This document shows, piece after piece, positions 32,287 through 44,333 of a stretch of DNA of 56,865 bases. The number at the start of each line of letters is the position of its first letter. Positions within the stretch are counted from its first letter, which is position 1. Under the pieces are notes generated by a model that saw only the letters and a program-made list of their open reading frames with translations, was not told the origin of the DNA and did no database searches. Both the position numbers and the translations under genes were made by a program. The DNA is from an uncultured Desulfuromonadales bacterium. Lineage in GTDB: Bacteria; Desulfobacterota; Desulfuromonadia; Geobacterales; Pseudopelobacteraceae. Location of the stretch: positions 1-56,865 of the forward strand of contig CAIPTY010000037.1 in the NCBI GenBank assembly GCA_903868145.1, in the 5' to 3' direction.

Positions 32287-34419
32287 TTACTTCAGCCGCT
32301 CCGCCAGCAGCTCCACGGTATGTTTCACCTGAATCGTAGCCCCGTCCTGATCCATCCCCCCTCTGATCTGCATGACGCAGCCCGGGCAGTCCATGGCAAC
32401 AGTTTTAGCACCGGTCTCCTTGATGTTATTCAGTTTTCTTCGCAGGATCGGTGCCGATATTTCAGGCAGCTTCATCGAATATGAGCCCCCCATGCCGCAA
32501 CAGGTATCACACTCAAACATCTCTTTCAGCTCATAGCCCGCCTTGTGCAGCAGTTCCCGTGGCTGTTCCGAGACCTTCAACGTCCGCTTCAGGTGGCAGG
32601 AGTCATGGTAGGTGATGGCGCCAAGTTGCTGCCCCTCCTTCAGCGTCAGACGTCCTTGGTCCAGCAGTCTTTTGACCAGGGTTGAGAAATCAACCGTTTT
32701 GGCGGCCAGCTCCCCGGCCTTTGGCAGCCATTCGGTCTGCCCAAGGCTTTCAAAGGTGCTGATGAATTCGTGATCCAGCGCTACCGTGCAGGTGGGGCAG
32801 GCCGAGATAACGTAGTTCACATCTTCAGCCAGCAGGGCCTTTATATTGTCAACCGCATTGCCGGCCGCCACCTCGTAGGCTCCGTTGTAACGGGCCGGAG
32901 CGCCGCAGCAGGTCTGCTCTTCCGGGAAAATCACCTCGATGCCGGCCTTGTTCAGAATCTTCACCAAAGCCTCTCCCATCTCGGGATAGGCAAAATCGAT
33001 CAGGCATCCGGCATAGAAGGCAGCTTTCTCTCTGCACTTCGACTGCGTGATATTTTTAAACCGATCCCGGAACGGTTCGCCTGCGATGGCTGGCAGACTG
33101 CGCCCGTCGGTCAGATCCGCCAGAAAGAGCGGCAGGTGACGTAAGAACTTGCCGGTGGCAAAAGGCTTTCCCGCCACCGAGGCCGCCCGCAGCATGCCGT
33201 GGAAGAGCTTGCGGTTATTCACCACGCTGTAGATCGCACTCTGCAGCAGCGGCAACCCCTGATCCTGCACCAGGCGGCGCCTGATCTCCATAATCAGTCC
33301 GGGAATATCAATTTTGCCGGGGCAGACATCGGTACAGGCACCGCACTGGATACAGAGCCCCTGGATATCCTCCGATTTTTTCAATTCGTCAAACCAGGCG
33401 GTCAGAATTGTGCCGATGCCGCCGGTATAGACCTTCCCGAAGACATGCCCCCCCACCAGCCGGAAAATCGGGCAGACGTTCAGACAGGAGGCGCAGCGTA
33501 TGCACTGCAACGCCTGTTTGAATTTGGGATCGGCAGCCATCTCGCTGCGTCGGTTGTCCATCAGGATGATGTGCAGATCCTTCAGGGAGCCGTCGGTGTT
33601 GGGTGTCGGACCGGTGATGATCGATACGTAGCTGGTAAGGAGCTGTGCTGTGGCGCTCCGCGGCAGCGCTTTCAGGATCGTGGCCACGTCGGCATAGTTG
33701 GCGATCAGCTTCTCGATGCCGACCAGAGCGATGTGAATTTTTGGCAGTGAGGTCACCAGGCGTGCATTGCCCTCATTGGTCATCAGGACGATGCTGCCTG
33801 TTTCCGCCACGGCGATGTTGCCGCCGGAGATCCCCATATCTGCTGCAAGGAACTTCGGACGCAGTTCGTTGCGGGCTACGCTGACCAGCCGGGGGATGTC
33901 CGAGGTCAGGCGCTCATTGACCTCCTTGCTGAACAGATCGGAGACCTCCTCCTTGGTCATATGGATAGCCGGCATGACCATGTGCGAAGGAGTCTGTCCG
34001 GCCAATTGGATGATCCATTCGCCCAGATCTGTTTCACCAACCGCGATGCCTGCTTTTTCCAGATACGGATTGAGATGGATCTCCTCCGTCGCCATGGACT
34101 TTGATTTGACAACGGTTTTGACACCGTTTTCCTGGGCCACCTTCAGGATATACTCCCTGACCCTGGCCGGATCGCTCGTTCTGAATACCTTGGCGCCCCG
34201 CGCTGTTGCGTTCTTTTCAAACAGGTCGGAAAGTTGGTCAAGGCGCGAAGCGGCGTCCGATTTAACTTCAGCGATGCGGCCACGCAGCTCTTCAAAATCG
34301 ATACCTTCGTAAGCTTTGGCGCGATTGACCTTGTAAGCCTCGGAAAACTTGCCCAGCGCACCGGTCAGATTGGCGTTGTTAACCGCCTTGGATACAGACT
34401 CCCGGAATTCAGTTCCCAT
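32287..34419 (-). CDS. L-lactate oxidation Fe-S protein, LldF-LldE (LutB-LutA) fusion
   Basis: A 710-residue fusion. An N-terminal LUD domain (about 60-285) is followed by a ferredoxin-like region with C306-IRCASCLNVCP and CIQCGACTDVCP, which bind two [4Fe-4S] clusters, and a C-terminal pair of CCG domains (AAFYAGCLIDF...CCGAPARYNG and CHLKRTLK...CDTCCGMGGSY). In B. subtilis and Shewanella these are separate LutB/LldF and LutA/LldE proteins of the quinone-linked L-lactate dehydrogenase. The start overlaps the lutC stop (TAATG). It works with LutC and is divergent from lldP. Confidence 0.92.
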   Translation of the reverse strand: MGTEFRESVSKAVNNANLTGALGKFSEAYKVNRAKAYEGIDFEELRGRIAEVKSDAASRLDQLSDLFEKNATARGAKVFRTSDPARVREYILKVAQENGVKTVVKSKSMATEEIHLNPYLEKAGIAVGETDLGEWIIQLAGQTPSHMVMPAIHMTKEEVSDLFSKEVNERLTSDIPRLVSVARNELRPKFLAADMGISGGNIAVAETGSIVLMTNEGNARLVTSLPKIHIALVGIEKLIANYADVATILKALPRSATAQLLTSYVSIITGPTPNTDGSLKDLHIILMDNRRSEMAADPKFKQALQCIRCASCLNVCPIFRLVGGHVFGKVYTGGIGTILTAWFDELKKSEDIQGLCIQCGACTDVCPGKIDIPGLIMEIRRRLVQDQGLPLLQSAIYSVVNNRKLFHGMLRAASVAGKPFATGKFLRHLPLFLADLTDGRSLPAIAGEPFRDRFKNITQSKCREKAAFYAGCLIDFAYPEMGEALVKILNKAGIEVIFPEEQTCCGAPARYNGAYEVAAGNAVDNIKALLAEDVNYVISACPTCTVALDHEFISTFESLGQTEWLPKAGELAAKTVDFSTLVKRLLDQGRLTLKEGQQLGAITYHDSCHLKRTLKVSEQPRELLHKAGYELKEMFECDTCCGMGGSYSMKLPEISAPILRRKLNNIKETGAKTVAMDCPGCVMQIRGGMDQDGATIQVKHTVELLAERLK

Positions 34420-34967
34420 TAGTTGCTCCCTCCCAGATCATCAACGAAAATAATCACCAGCCGTTCCGGGCCATGCACGCCGATGGTCAGCACCCGCTCG
34501 ATGTCCGCTGTCCGGCTCGGGCCGGTAATCATGGCAATATAACCGCTATTGGCCGGTGTAACCCTGGTCAGTAGCGTCGGCATGTCTGGCAGAATGCCGG
34601 ATGTGGGGGCAATAGCGATATGGAGAGTGGGGAGTGAGGATACCAGGCGTTGCTCGATGGCTGTGGAGTCCTGCACCAGCGTACCGGTATCCGCCAGGGC
34701 CCAATCCACCTGGCTGATACCGAAGCGGGCATCGGCCGACAGCTCCCGGGTGATCTGGAATTTCAGCCCGTCAAGCCCGAAAAGCAACTGGCGATCAGTT
34801 TCGTTCAGGAATGGACCATCAGCCCACACGGCGTAGGAACCGGGTATATTGCTAACTCCCTCATCCTTTAAGAAACGGACCAGAAATTCCAGCGCGGCCC
34901 CCTTCGTCTCAAAGCGGTGTACTTCAGCGCTAACCCCTTCGGCTCGTACTTTGAACTGTTCATACAT
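34419..34967 (-). CDS. lutC: LUD-domain protein LutC/LldG
   Basis: A 182-residue LUD-domain protein, third component of the LutABC/LldEFG L-lactate dehydrogenase. Typical parts are QVDWALADTGTLVQDS, LVSSLPTLHIAI and the C-terminal ITGPSRTADIERVLTIGVHGPERLVIIF. ATG 34967 is preferred, with AAGGAG about 11 bases upstream. Its stop overlaps the start of the fused lldEF gene, so the two are translated in step. Confidence 0.9.
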   Translation of the reverse strand: MYEQFKVRAEGVSAEVHRFETKGAALEFLVRFLKDEGVSNIPGSYAVWADGPFLNETDRQLLFGLDGLKFQITRELSADARFGISQVDWALADTGTLVQDSTAIEQRLVSSLPTLHIAIAPTSGILPDMPTLLTRVTPANSGYIAMITGPSRTADIERVLTIGVHGPERLVIIFVDDLGGSN

Positions 34968-35045
34968 TGGTTTCGAATCTCCTTTTCGTTCCAGCGCGAA
35001 AGACGTTTGATTAAGCTGTTTACCGCTTGCCAGGTGTATTGTAAT

Positions 35046-35058
35046 ATTGTTTACCAAT
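35046..35058 (-). promoter_or_regulatory. candidate operator at the lutC promoter
   Basis: On the minus strand TAAAATTGGTAAACAAT occurs about 85 bases before lutC. A -10-like TAAAAT runs straight into TTGGTAAACAA. The lldP promoter on the other strand has the same arrangement (GATAATTGGTAATACAA), suggesting one repressor controls both sides. Confidence 0.45.
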
Positions 35059-35157
35059 TTTAGCCTTGTTTTAACTTGTAAAACCAGATGACGACTCAGG
35101 GTAAACCATAGAATAAAGCCATGTCAACAAGCATTTACATTTTTTTTAAAAAAAGTA

Positions 35158-35195
35158 TTGACAGAAGATTTGCAATAGGATAATTGGTAATACAA
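35158..35195 (+). promoter_or_regulatory. lldP promoter with GntR/FadR-type operator
   Basis: TTGACA (35158-35163) is followed by GATAAT/TAATTG around 35179-35186. The sequence TGGTAATACAA (35185-35195) matches the FadR-subfamily operator pattern TNGTNNNACNA, used by LldR-type lactate regulators, and overlaps the -10. The regulator gene itself is not in the window. Confidence 0.55.
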
Positions 35196-35330
35196 ATTTA
35201 CAGAACCCGTTTATATTTTGAAGATTATGCATCCGGTACAACAGGGTTCCAGCACCAACCGACACTATGCGCTATCAGAGCAGCTATACAAGCGTTTGCA
35301 GTATCCCCCACCATGGAAAGGAGAAAAATT

Positions 35331-37283
35331 ATGCCCTGGATTCAAACGTACACACCCGCTGGAGGAAGTCTCGGATTGTCGGCGCTTATCGCCGCCATCC
35401 CTCTCGTCGTCATCTTCGTCTGTCTCGCAGTACTGAAGATGAAGGCTCACAAAGCCGGCCCCCTGGCGGTCGCTTCGGCCATCGGCATTGCCATTATGGT
35501 CTGGGGCATGCCGGCCAAACTGGCGGGACTGGCCTTTATGCAGGGCGCCGCTTTCGGTCTCTTTCCCGTTTTCTACATCGTTATCACAACCCTCTTTCTC
35601 TACAACATCACCGTCAAAGGGGGCCAATTTGAAGTCATCCGCGCCTCACTGGCCGGTGTCACCGGTGACCGCCGTATCCAGGCGCTGCTGATAGCCTTCT
35701 GCTTCGGCGCTTTTATTGAGGGTGCTGCCGGCTTCGGCACTCCGGTTGCGATTGCCGGTGCTACCCTGGTCGGACTCGGCTTCCGACCGCTGTATGCAGC
35801 GGGTGTATGCCTGATCGCCAACACCGCACCGGTCGCTTTCGGTGCCATTGGAATCCCGGTTGTGGCGCTGGCCGGCGTCATGGGCTATGGTGATGATGGT
35901 TTGATGAAGCTTTCTACCATGGTTGGCCGGCAGTTGCCGTTGATCTCGGTATTTATCCCCTTCTACGTAATATTGATCATGGTTGGCTTCAAAAAAACCA
36001 TGGAAGTCCTGCCGGCCATCATCGTCTGCGGTGTAACCTTCGCAGTCGGCCAGTGGGCCACCGCCAGCTACCTCGGCCCGTACCTGCCTGACATTATCTC
36101 TTCGCTGGCCGCCATGGCAGCCCTGGTTGTGCTCCTGCAGGTATGGCAACCGAAAGAAAATTACGTATTTGATCACGAAACACACACCGGTACCAAGGAG
36201 CAACACCATTACACTGCTGGCGAAGTATTCAAGGCCTGGTCTCCCTACCTTGCACTGACTGTCATGGTGCTGCTGTGGGGTATTCCCTCCATCAAGGCTG
36301 AGCTTGATAAGAGTAAAGTCGTCATTACTGTTGCCGGTCTTGACAATATGATCGTCAAAAAAGTCTCCAAACCGGAAGATGGTCTGAAAAAAATAACCGC
36401 TGTCACCGCCGAAGCAGATAAGTTGCTGGCAGCCCTGCCGGCAACTGAACCAAAACTGGCCGGCGTCATAACCATGCTGAATGAGCTGAAGGGGTTGGAA
36501 GAGAAGTTCATGCCGGTTGAGCAGGGCCTGTCCGGCAAAGGTGCTGTGCTGACAGCAGAGCGCAATTCCGGTTTCAATGCCATTGCTAAAAAGAGCGCCG
36601 ACATCCAGAAACTGGTCAAGGACAATCTGGAAAAAAACAAGATCACGGCAAAAGATCAATTCAAGCCACTGGGTAAGGCAACCGCCGACCAACTTCCCAT
36701 CAAACTGCCTGCCAAGTATAACTTTAACTTTATGTCCGCTGCCGGAACCGCCATCCTGATCGCTGCATTCTTCTCGGCACTGCTGTGTGGCGTTGGCTTC
36801 GGCGATGTTGTCAAACTGGCCGGAAAAACGCTCTATGACATGCGGTTTCCTGCGGTAACCGTCGCCTCCGTACTCGGACTGGCCTACGTCATGAACACCT
36901 CCGGGATGACCAACTGTCTCGGCCTGGTCTTCACCAAAACCGGTCACTGGTTCCCCTTCATCTCACCGTTCCTCGGCTGGCTGGGAGTATTCCTGACCGG
37001 CTCCGACACCTCCAGTAACGTCCTCTTCGGCGGACTGCAGAAAGCAACCGCCGAGCAACTCGGTATCAACCCGATCCTGACCGGAGCGGCCAACACCAGC
37101 GGCGGCGTCATGGGCAAGATGCTTTCTCCGCAATCACTGGCAGTTGCCACCGCCGCCTGCGGTATGGTTGGCGAGGAGGGCACGCTGTTCCGCTTTACTT
37201 TTAAACACTCAATTTTCCTTACGGTCATTGTAGGCGTGATTGTCTATCTGCAGGCCTACTACCTGCAGTGGATGATACCGTAG
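35331..37283 (+). CDS. lldP: L-lactate permease
   Basis: A 650-residue LldP/GlcA family transporter (lactate:proton symport, inner membrane). Clear parts are FGAFIEGAAGFGTPVAIAGATLVGLGF, ANTAPVAFGAIGIPV, GSDTSSNVLFGGLQ and GKMLSPQSLAVATAA. ATG 35331 has AAGGAG 9 bases upstream. Usual members are about 550 residues; this one has a long hydrophilic insert at about 320-460, rich in Lys, Leu and Ala, between two membrane segments. It is divergent from lutC-lldEF and followed by the chemoreceptor gene. Confidence 0.95.
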   Translation: MPWIQTYTPAGGSLGLSALIAAIPLVVIFVCLAVLKMKAHKAGPLAVASAIGIAIMVWGMPAKLAGLAFMQGAAFGLFPVFYIVITTLFLYNITVKGGQFEVIRASLAGVTGDRRIQALLIAFCFGAFIEGAAGFGTPVAIAGATLVGLGFRPLYAAGVCLIANTAPVAFGAIGIPVVALAGVMGYGDDGLMKLSTMVGRQLPLISVFIPFYVILIMVGFKKTMEVLPAIIVCGVTFAVGQWATASYLGPYLPDIISSLAAMAALVVLLQVWQPKENYVFDHETHTGTKEQHHYTAGEVFKAWSPYLALTVMVLLWGIPSIKAELDKSKVVITVAGLDNMIVKKVSKPEDGLKKITAVTAEADKLLAALPATEPKLAGVITMLNELKGLEEKFMPVEQGLSGKGAVLTAERNSGFNAIAKKSADIQKLVKDNLEKNKITAKDQFKPLGKATADQLPIKLPAKYNFNFMSAAGTAILIAAFFSALLCGVGFGDVVKLAGKTLYDMRFPAVTVASVLGLAYVMNTSGMTNCLGLVFTKTGHWFPFISPFLGWLGVFLTGSDTSSNVLFGGLQKATAEQLGINPILTGAANTSGGVMGKMLSPQSLAVATAACGMVGEEGTLFRFTFKHSIFLTVIVGVIVYLQAYYLQWMIP

Positions 37284-37293
37284 AGCATACAAT

Positions 37294-37328
37294 CAGGGTA
37301 CAGGGTTCAATGTTAACCCTGTACCCTG
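37294..37328 (+). terminator. large hairpin after lldP
   Basis: A perfect 14-base stem CAGGGTACAGGGTT / AACCCTGTACCCTG with a 7-base loop. There is no T run, so it may be a 3' stabilising structure or a Rho-linked pause rather than a strong terminator. Further GTACCCTGTACC-like repeats follow to 37350. Confidence 0.5.
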
Positions 37329-37377
37329 TACCTGCATCCTGTCACCCGTACCCTTAAAAGGCAGAGAGAAACACGTC

Positions 37378-39104
37378 ATGGAACTACTTAAAGAAATCTA
37401 TGTTTTTCTGGAGAAGAACTTCTTCAACTCCCTGACCAAAAAACTTGCCGGCAACATCTTGTTCCTCCTGTCACTACAAGCGCTGATGCTTGCAACCGTT
37501 CTGCTGAAGGGCACATTCCTGAATGCGTCCTGGCAGTTCGTCATAATCGCCCTTTTTACCGCCTCTACGCTGGCATCAATCGGAATTATTCTCTTTCTGC
37601 GCTACCTGTTGATTAAACCACTGGCGCAATTTGCAGCAACACTGGCAACCAGGATCTCTCCATGGATGCCCCGCTTGTCTCCCATGACGAGATTCGCACG
37701 CTGTCGATTAATTACAACCTGCTTCTGGCCGAACTCCGCGACATCCTGTACGACACCAAACAGATGGCACTGCGCTGCACCCTGGATTGTACAAAAGTCA
37801 AGAAGCAGGTCAGCGACTCTCAGGATAATGCACGAAAGCAGGGTGAACTGGCAGATATGATATTCACGTCAAGCACCGAGGTCAGCCAGGCCATCAATGA
37901 CATCACCCAGAGCACTCATGACATTTCGAGCTCAATCGACAGCAACTATAAGACCGCAGTCGGGTCGCTTACCGAGCTGAATGACGTCACCAACAACATA
38001 GAGCGAGTTGTTTCCAAACTTAACGATTTTGGAATCACGGTTACCAGCCTCAATACCAACTCGGAAAAAATCAAGGACATCGTTTCTTTGATCGAAGATA
38101 TCTCAGACCAGACGAATCTTCTGGCTCTGAACGCGGCCATCGAAGCGGCGCGAGCCGGAGAACATGGGCGGGGCTTTGCTGTGGTTGCCGATGAAGTACG
38201 CGCGTTGGCAAAGCGGGTCAATAGTGCAACGCAGGATATCTCAGGCACTATCGATCAAATGCTCAAAAACGTCAGAAACACCCAACTGGAAACAATAGAG
38301 ATCAACACCTACATCGGACGAACCCGCGAAGTAGTTGAAAAAACATCCCGGCACTTTGAGCAACTTGTTCATGACTCGGAGTACAACAGCGCACAACTCT
38401 CCCGGATAGCCGCCGCTTCGGAGGAGATGTCGGTTACGACCCTTGAGATTAATCGCCAGGTCGCCGACGTTCACACCATGAGCAGTGCAGTCGTGACAAA
38501 TCTTGAGGATTCCAGCCATCTCTCTGTTGATCTTCAGGTGATGACCGAGAAACTGCTTGAAGGCGCATCACGTATCAGGATCGGTCGTGGGAAGATCGAG
38601 GAACTGGTTCAGAAAGCCGCCGATTACCGCGATCTGCTTCAGGCAAAGATTGAGGAAATTTCCCGTAGCGGAATCAATGTATTCGACCACAGCTATCGTC
38701 CGGTACAGAATACAAAACCTCAAAAACTAACCGTAGACTACAACGCTGTCTTTGACCGCGAAATGCAGCCGTTGTTCGACAAAGGACTGGAGGTTTTCCC
38801 GGGGGCGATCTATTCGCTGGTGACAGACACCAACGGCTATGTATCGACTCATCACAGCAAGAATCAAAAACCTATGACCGGCAACTTCGACGTCGATCTG
38901 CTGAACAGCCGCCATCAACGAATTTTTGCCTCAAACACTCTGGAAATACGCAGGGCGAAGAACACGACACCGTTTCTGCTACAGACCTATATCAGGGACA
39001 CCGGCGAGATACTCAACGACCTCTCGCACCCCATAATCATAAACGGCAAACACTGGGGAGCTTTCATCCTGGGCCTCAAACCGGAAATGCTCAGTCTTGG
39101 GTAA
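37378..39104 (+). pseudogene. methyl-accepting chemotaxis protein, frameshifted near 37650
   Basis: The first frame (from ATG 37378) gives a cytoplasmic lead, two membrane helices (about 25-45 and 55-78) and the start of a HAMP domain ending ...[12 protein letters not shown]. The continuation NQDLSMDAP...[11 protein letters not shown] lies in the next frame from about 37647. This runs without a break to 39104 and holds the full signalling hairpin ([40 protein letters not shown]). A second sensor-like domain lies after the signalling part. A one-base indel in the AACCAGG stretch would restore one protein of about 575 residues. Whether it is real or a sequence error cannot be told. It lies between lldP and D-lactate dehydrogenase. 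Confidence 0.75.
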
Positions 39105-39163
39105 CATTGATCGTTTCAAGAAAGCTGTGGATTTTTCTACTAACTTAACAACAGGAGCATGCC

Positions 39164-42070
<2,907 letters not shown>

Positions 42071-42108
42071 GGTAATCAGCTGAAAAGAATTTCGGCATTA
42101 TGAGTGCC

Positions 42109-42175
42109 GGACGAGCACATTACTGCCATTATGTGCTCCTTTCGAGGCCGGGGGAAATTATCCTCCGGCCTTTTT
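42109..42175 (+). repeat. two-hairpin element, copy 2, ending as a terminator
   Basis: Same order as the element at 29606-29664: GGACGAGCACAT, loop TACTGCCATT, ATGTGCTC (8-base-pair stem 42113-42120 / 42131-42138), CCTTTC, then a GC stem GGCCGGGGG / CCTCCGGCC, here followed by TTTTT as in an intrinsic terminator. It is 39 bases after the dehydrogenase stop and overlaps the 3' end of the convergent glycerate kinase gene. On the minus strand AAAGGAG again precedes ATGGCAGTA, giving a 17-residue frame. Confidence 0.75.
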
Positions 42176-43345
42176 ATCTGCAGGCACTGTTGTCCGCAAA
42201 TCCGGTTGAATCTTCAGCGCCAGCTTCACTGCGGCAGCGATATTGCGAGAGGCTGCCCGGACATTTGCTGCGGCATGCGACAATGCTTCATCCACGGTAC
42301 AGGTCTGGCTGAGCACGCTGAAGACCGCATCGATACCGTGCTCATACACCGCGCCGACATCGCTTGACAGGCAGCCGCCGATAGCGATCACCGGTTTTCC
42401 GTGGCGTTTCGCCACCCGTGCCACACCGATCGGCGTTTTACCATGGACGCTCTGGCTGTCGATGCGCCCTTCACCGGTAATCACCAGATCCGCATCCTGC
42501 ACGGCGGAATCAAGCCCGACCGCTTCCATGACGATTTCAATGCCCGGTCTTAACAGAGCACCACAGAAAGCAAGTAAGGCGGCGCCCATGCCACCGGCAG
42601 CCCCGGCTCCCGGTACGGAGTCAACCTGCACGTTCAGATCCCGACTGATAAGGCCGGCGTAGTGCACAAGGTTGTCATCCAGCAGAGTCACCATCTCAGG
42701 CGTAGCGCCCTTCTGAGGGCCGTAGACAGCACTGGCCCCTTTGGGTCCGGTCAGCGGATTATCCACATCGCAGGCCGCTTCAATCCGGCATGACTTCAGT
42801 CGGGTGTCTATGCAGTCAATGTCGATGCGGTCCAGGTTTGCCAGTTCTCCCCCACCAAATCCGATCTCCCGTCCTCCCTGATCCAGCAGTCTTACACCCA
42901 GTGCCTGGAGCATACCGGCGCCACCATCGTTGGTCGCACTGCCGCCGATGCCGATGATCAGGTGATTGATGCCAGAATCCAAGGCAGCCTTGATCAGTTC
43001 TCCGGTTCCGTAGGTTGTGGTCTTCAAGGGGTTGCGCCGATTGGGGGCAACCAAAGCCAAACCACTGGCCGCCGACATTTCGATGACCGCAGTTTTCCCA
43101 TCACCGGTAAGGCCATAGCAGGCTGCAACCGGTTCACCGTGGGGACCGGTCACACCCACCTCTACGAGTGTGCCACCCGTGGCGGCAATCATGGCGGCAA
43201 CTGTGCCTTCGCCGCCATCAGCCATGGGGAGCTTGCGGTACTCCGCATCAGGGAAAATGTGGCGGAATCCGGCTTCAATCTCGGTCGCCACTTCAAGAGC
43301 GGTCAGGCTTTCTTTAAAGGAATCCGGGGCTATGACTATTTTCAC
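42158..43345 (-). CDS. glycerate kinase (GlxK/GarK family)
   Basis: A 395-residue enzyme phosphorylating D-glycerate. The family's N-terminus KIVIAPDSFKESLTALEVATEIEAGF, MADGGEGTV, LIIGIGGSATNDGGAGMLQALG and LVITGEGRIDSQSVHGKTPIGVA are present. Members make 2-phosphoglycerate. The last codons run into the hairpin element (copy 2), so the two features share sequence. It lies 42 bases after the FAH-family gene on the same strand and may form a unit with it. Confidence 0.93.
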   Translation of the reverse strand: MKIVIAPDSFKESLTALEVATEIEAGFRHIFPDAEYRKLPMADGGEGTVAAMIAATGGTLVEVGVTGPHGEPVAACYGLTGDGKTAVIEMSAASGLALVAPNRRNPLKTTTYGTGELIKAALDSGINHLIIGIGGSATNDGGAGMLQALGVRLLDQGGREIGFGGGELANLDRIDIDCIDTRLKSCRIEAACDVDNPLTGPKGASAVYGPQKGATPEMVTLLDDNLVHYAGLISRDLNVQVDSVPGAGAAGGMGAALLAFCGALLRPGIEIVMEAVGLDSAVQDADLVITGEGRIDSQSVHGKTPIGVARVAKRHGKPVIAIGGCLSSDVGAVYEHGIDAVFSVLSQTCTVDEALSHAAANVRAASRNIAAAVKLALKIQPDLRTTVPADKKAGG

Positions 43346-43387
43346 GGGAAGATCCTTGGACCGCAGTGATATCCAGATCTACGACAA

Positions 43388-44059
43388 CTAACCCAATTCT
43401 GCCATCTGGATTATGCTAACCCCAAGTGTGCCGACCTGCGAAATCTCCACGTGGACATCATCGCCATGTTTGAGCTGCCCAACCCCGGCCGGAGTGCCTG
43501 TCAGAATAACATCGCCGGCTTCCAGGGTACATATCCGGGACATCTGGCTAACGAGGTTCGCTATGGGATGAATCATCATGGCTGTGCAGCCGTTTTGCCG
43601 CAGTTCACCATTAACCGTCAGGCGGATGGTCAGGTTTTGCGGATCCTGGACCTTTGCCCTGGAGACAAATGAAGAGAGCGGACAGGCGGTGTCAAAGCCT
43701 TTGGCAATCTCCCAGGGCAGCCCTTTTTTCTTCTGCTCTGACTGCACATCCCTGAGTGTCAGGTCAAGGGCAACTCCAAAGCCTGCCAGATGCTCCATAA
43801 CCTGCTCTGCCGGGATGTTCTTGCCGGTTTTTCCAATCAGCAGGGCCAATTCGGCTTCGTGGTGGCAGTCCCGCGAATAGGGAGGAATTTCAACTGTGCC
43901 GCCGTCATCGACGACCGAACTGGCCGGCTTCATGAATATGACCGGAGCCTCGGGGGTTTCATTGCCCAATTCCTTGATATGATCAACATAGTTTCGACCG
44001 ATACAGACAATCTTTCCAATCGGGAACTCGTACGTCCCGCCGTCCAGTTTCGAATATTT
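43388..44059 (-). CDS. fumarylacetoacetate hydrolase family protein
   Basis: A 223-residue FAH-fold enzyme. Marks are KIVCIGRNYVDHIKELGNE, PVIFMKPASSVVDDGG, the metal ligands in HHEAELALLIG and the closing LTGTPAGVGQLKHGD. The short type is like acylpyruvate hydrolases or oxaloacetate decarboxylases (FAHD1-like). ATG 44059 gives the standard N-terminus. Context with lactate and glycerate enzymes makes a pyruvate-like keto-acid substrate plausible (inference). Confidence 0.9.
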   Translation of the reverse strand, partial: KYSKLDGGTYEFPIGKIVCIGRNYVDHIKELGNETPEAPVIFMKPASSVVDDGGTVEIPPYSRDCHHEAELALLIGKTGKNIPAEQVMEHLAGFGVALDLTLRDVQSEQKKKGLPWEIAKGFDTACPLSSFVSRAKVQDPQNLTIRLTVNGELRQNGCTAMMIHPIANLVSQMSRICTLEAGDVILTGTPAGVGQLKHGDDVHVEISQVGTLGVSIIQMAELG

Positions 44060-44103
44060 CATTGCTGTGACTACCCCCTGTCGAATTCGTTGCCTCATTC
44101 ACT

Positions 44104-44132
44104 TATATAGAATTCCATACCCTGCTGTACAA
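44104..44132 (-). promoter_or_regulatory. candidate sigma-70 promoter of FAH/glycerate kinase genes
   Basis: On the minus strand TTGTAC (-35, 44127-44132) and TATATA (-10, 44104-44109) are separated by exactly 17 bases. The FAH-family start is 45 bases downstream. The rest of the 44060-44333 gap between the divergent genes shows no other clear feature. Confidence 0.6.
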
Positions 44133-44333
44133 CGAATTATTACGATTCGAGCTATTCATCTCCGTGGGATACTTTCATCCATCCCTACACAATTGACAGA
44201 CGATGAAATGCAGTTCATAACAGGTGCAGAATCATCGAACAGAGTATATGGTAGTAATCGAAGATGGGGCTGAAACAGCAGTAATGATATAACAAGCTAT
44301 TTTAAAACGATTATTATGCACGGAGAAGATTGT

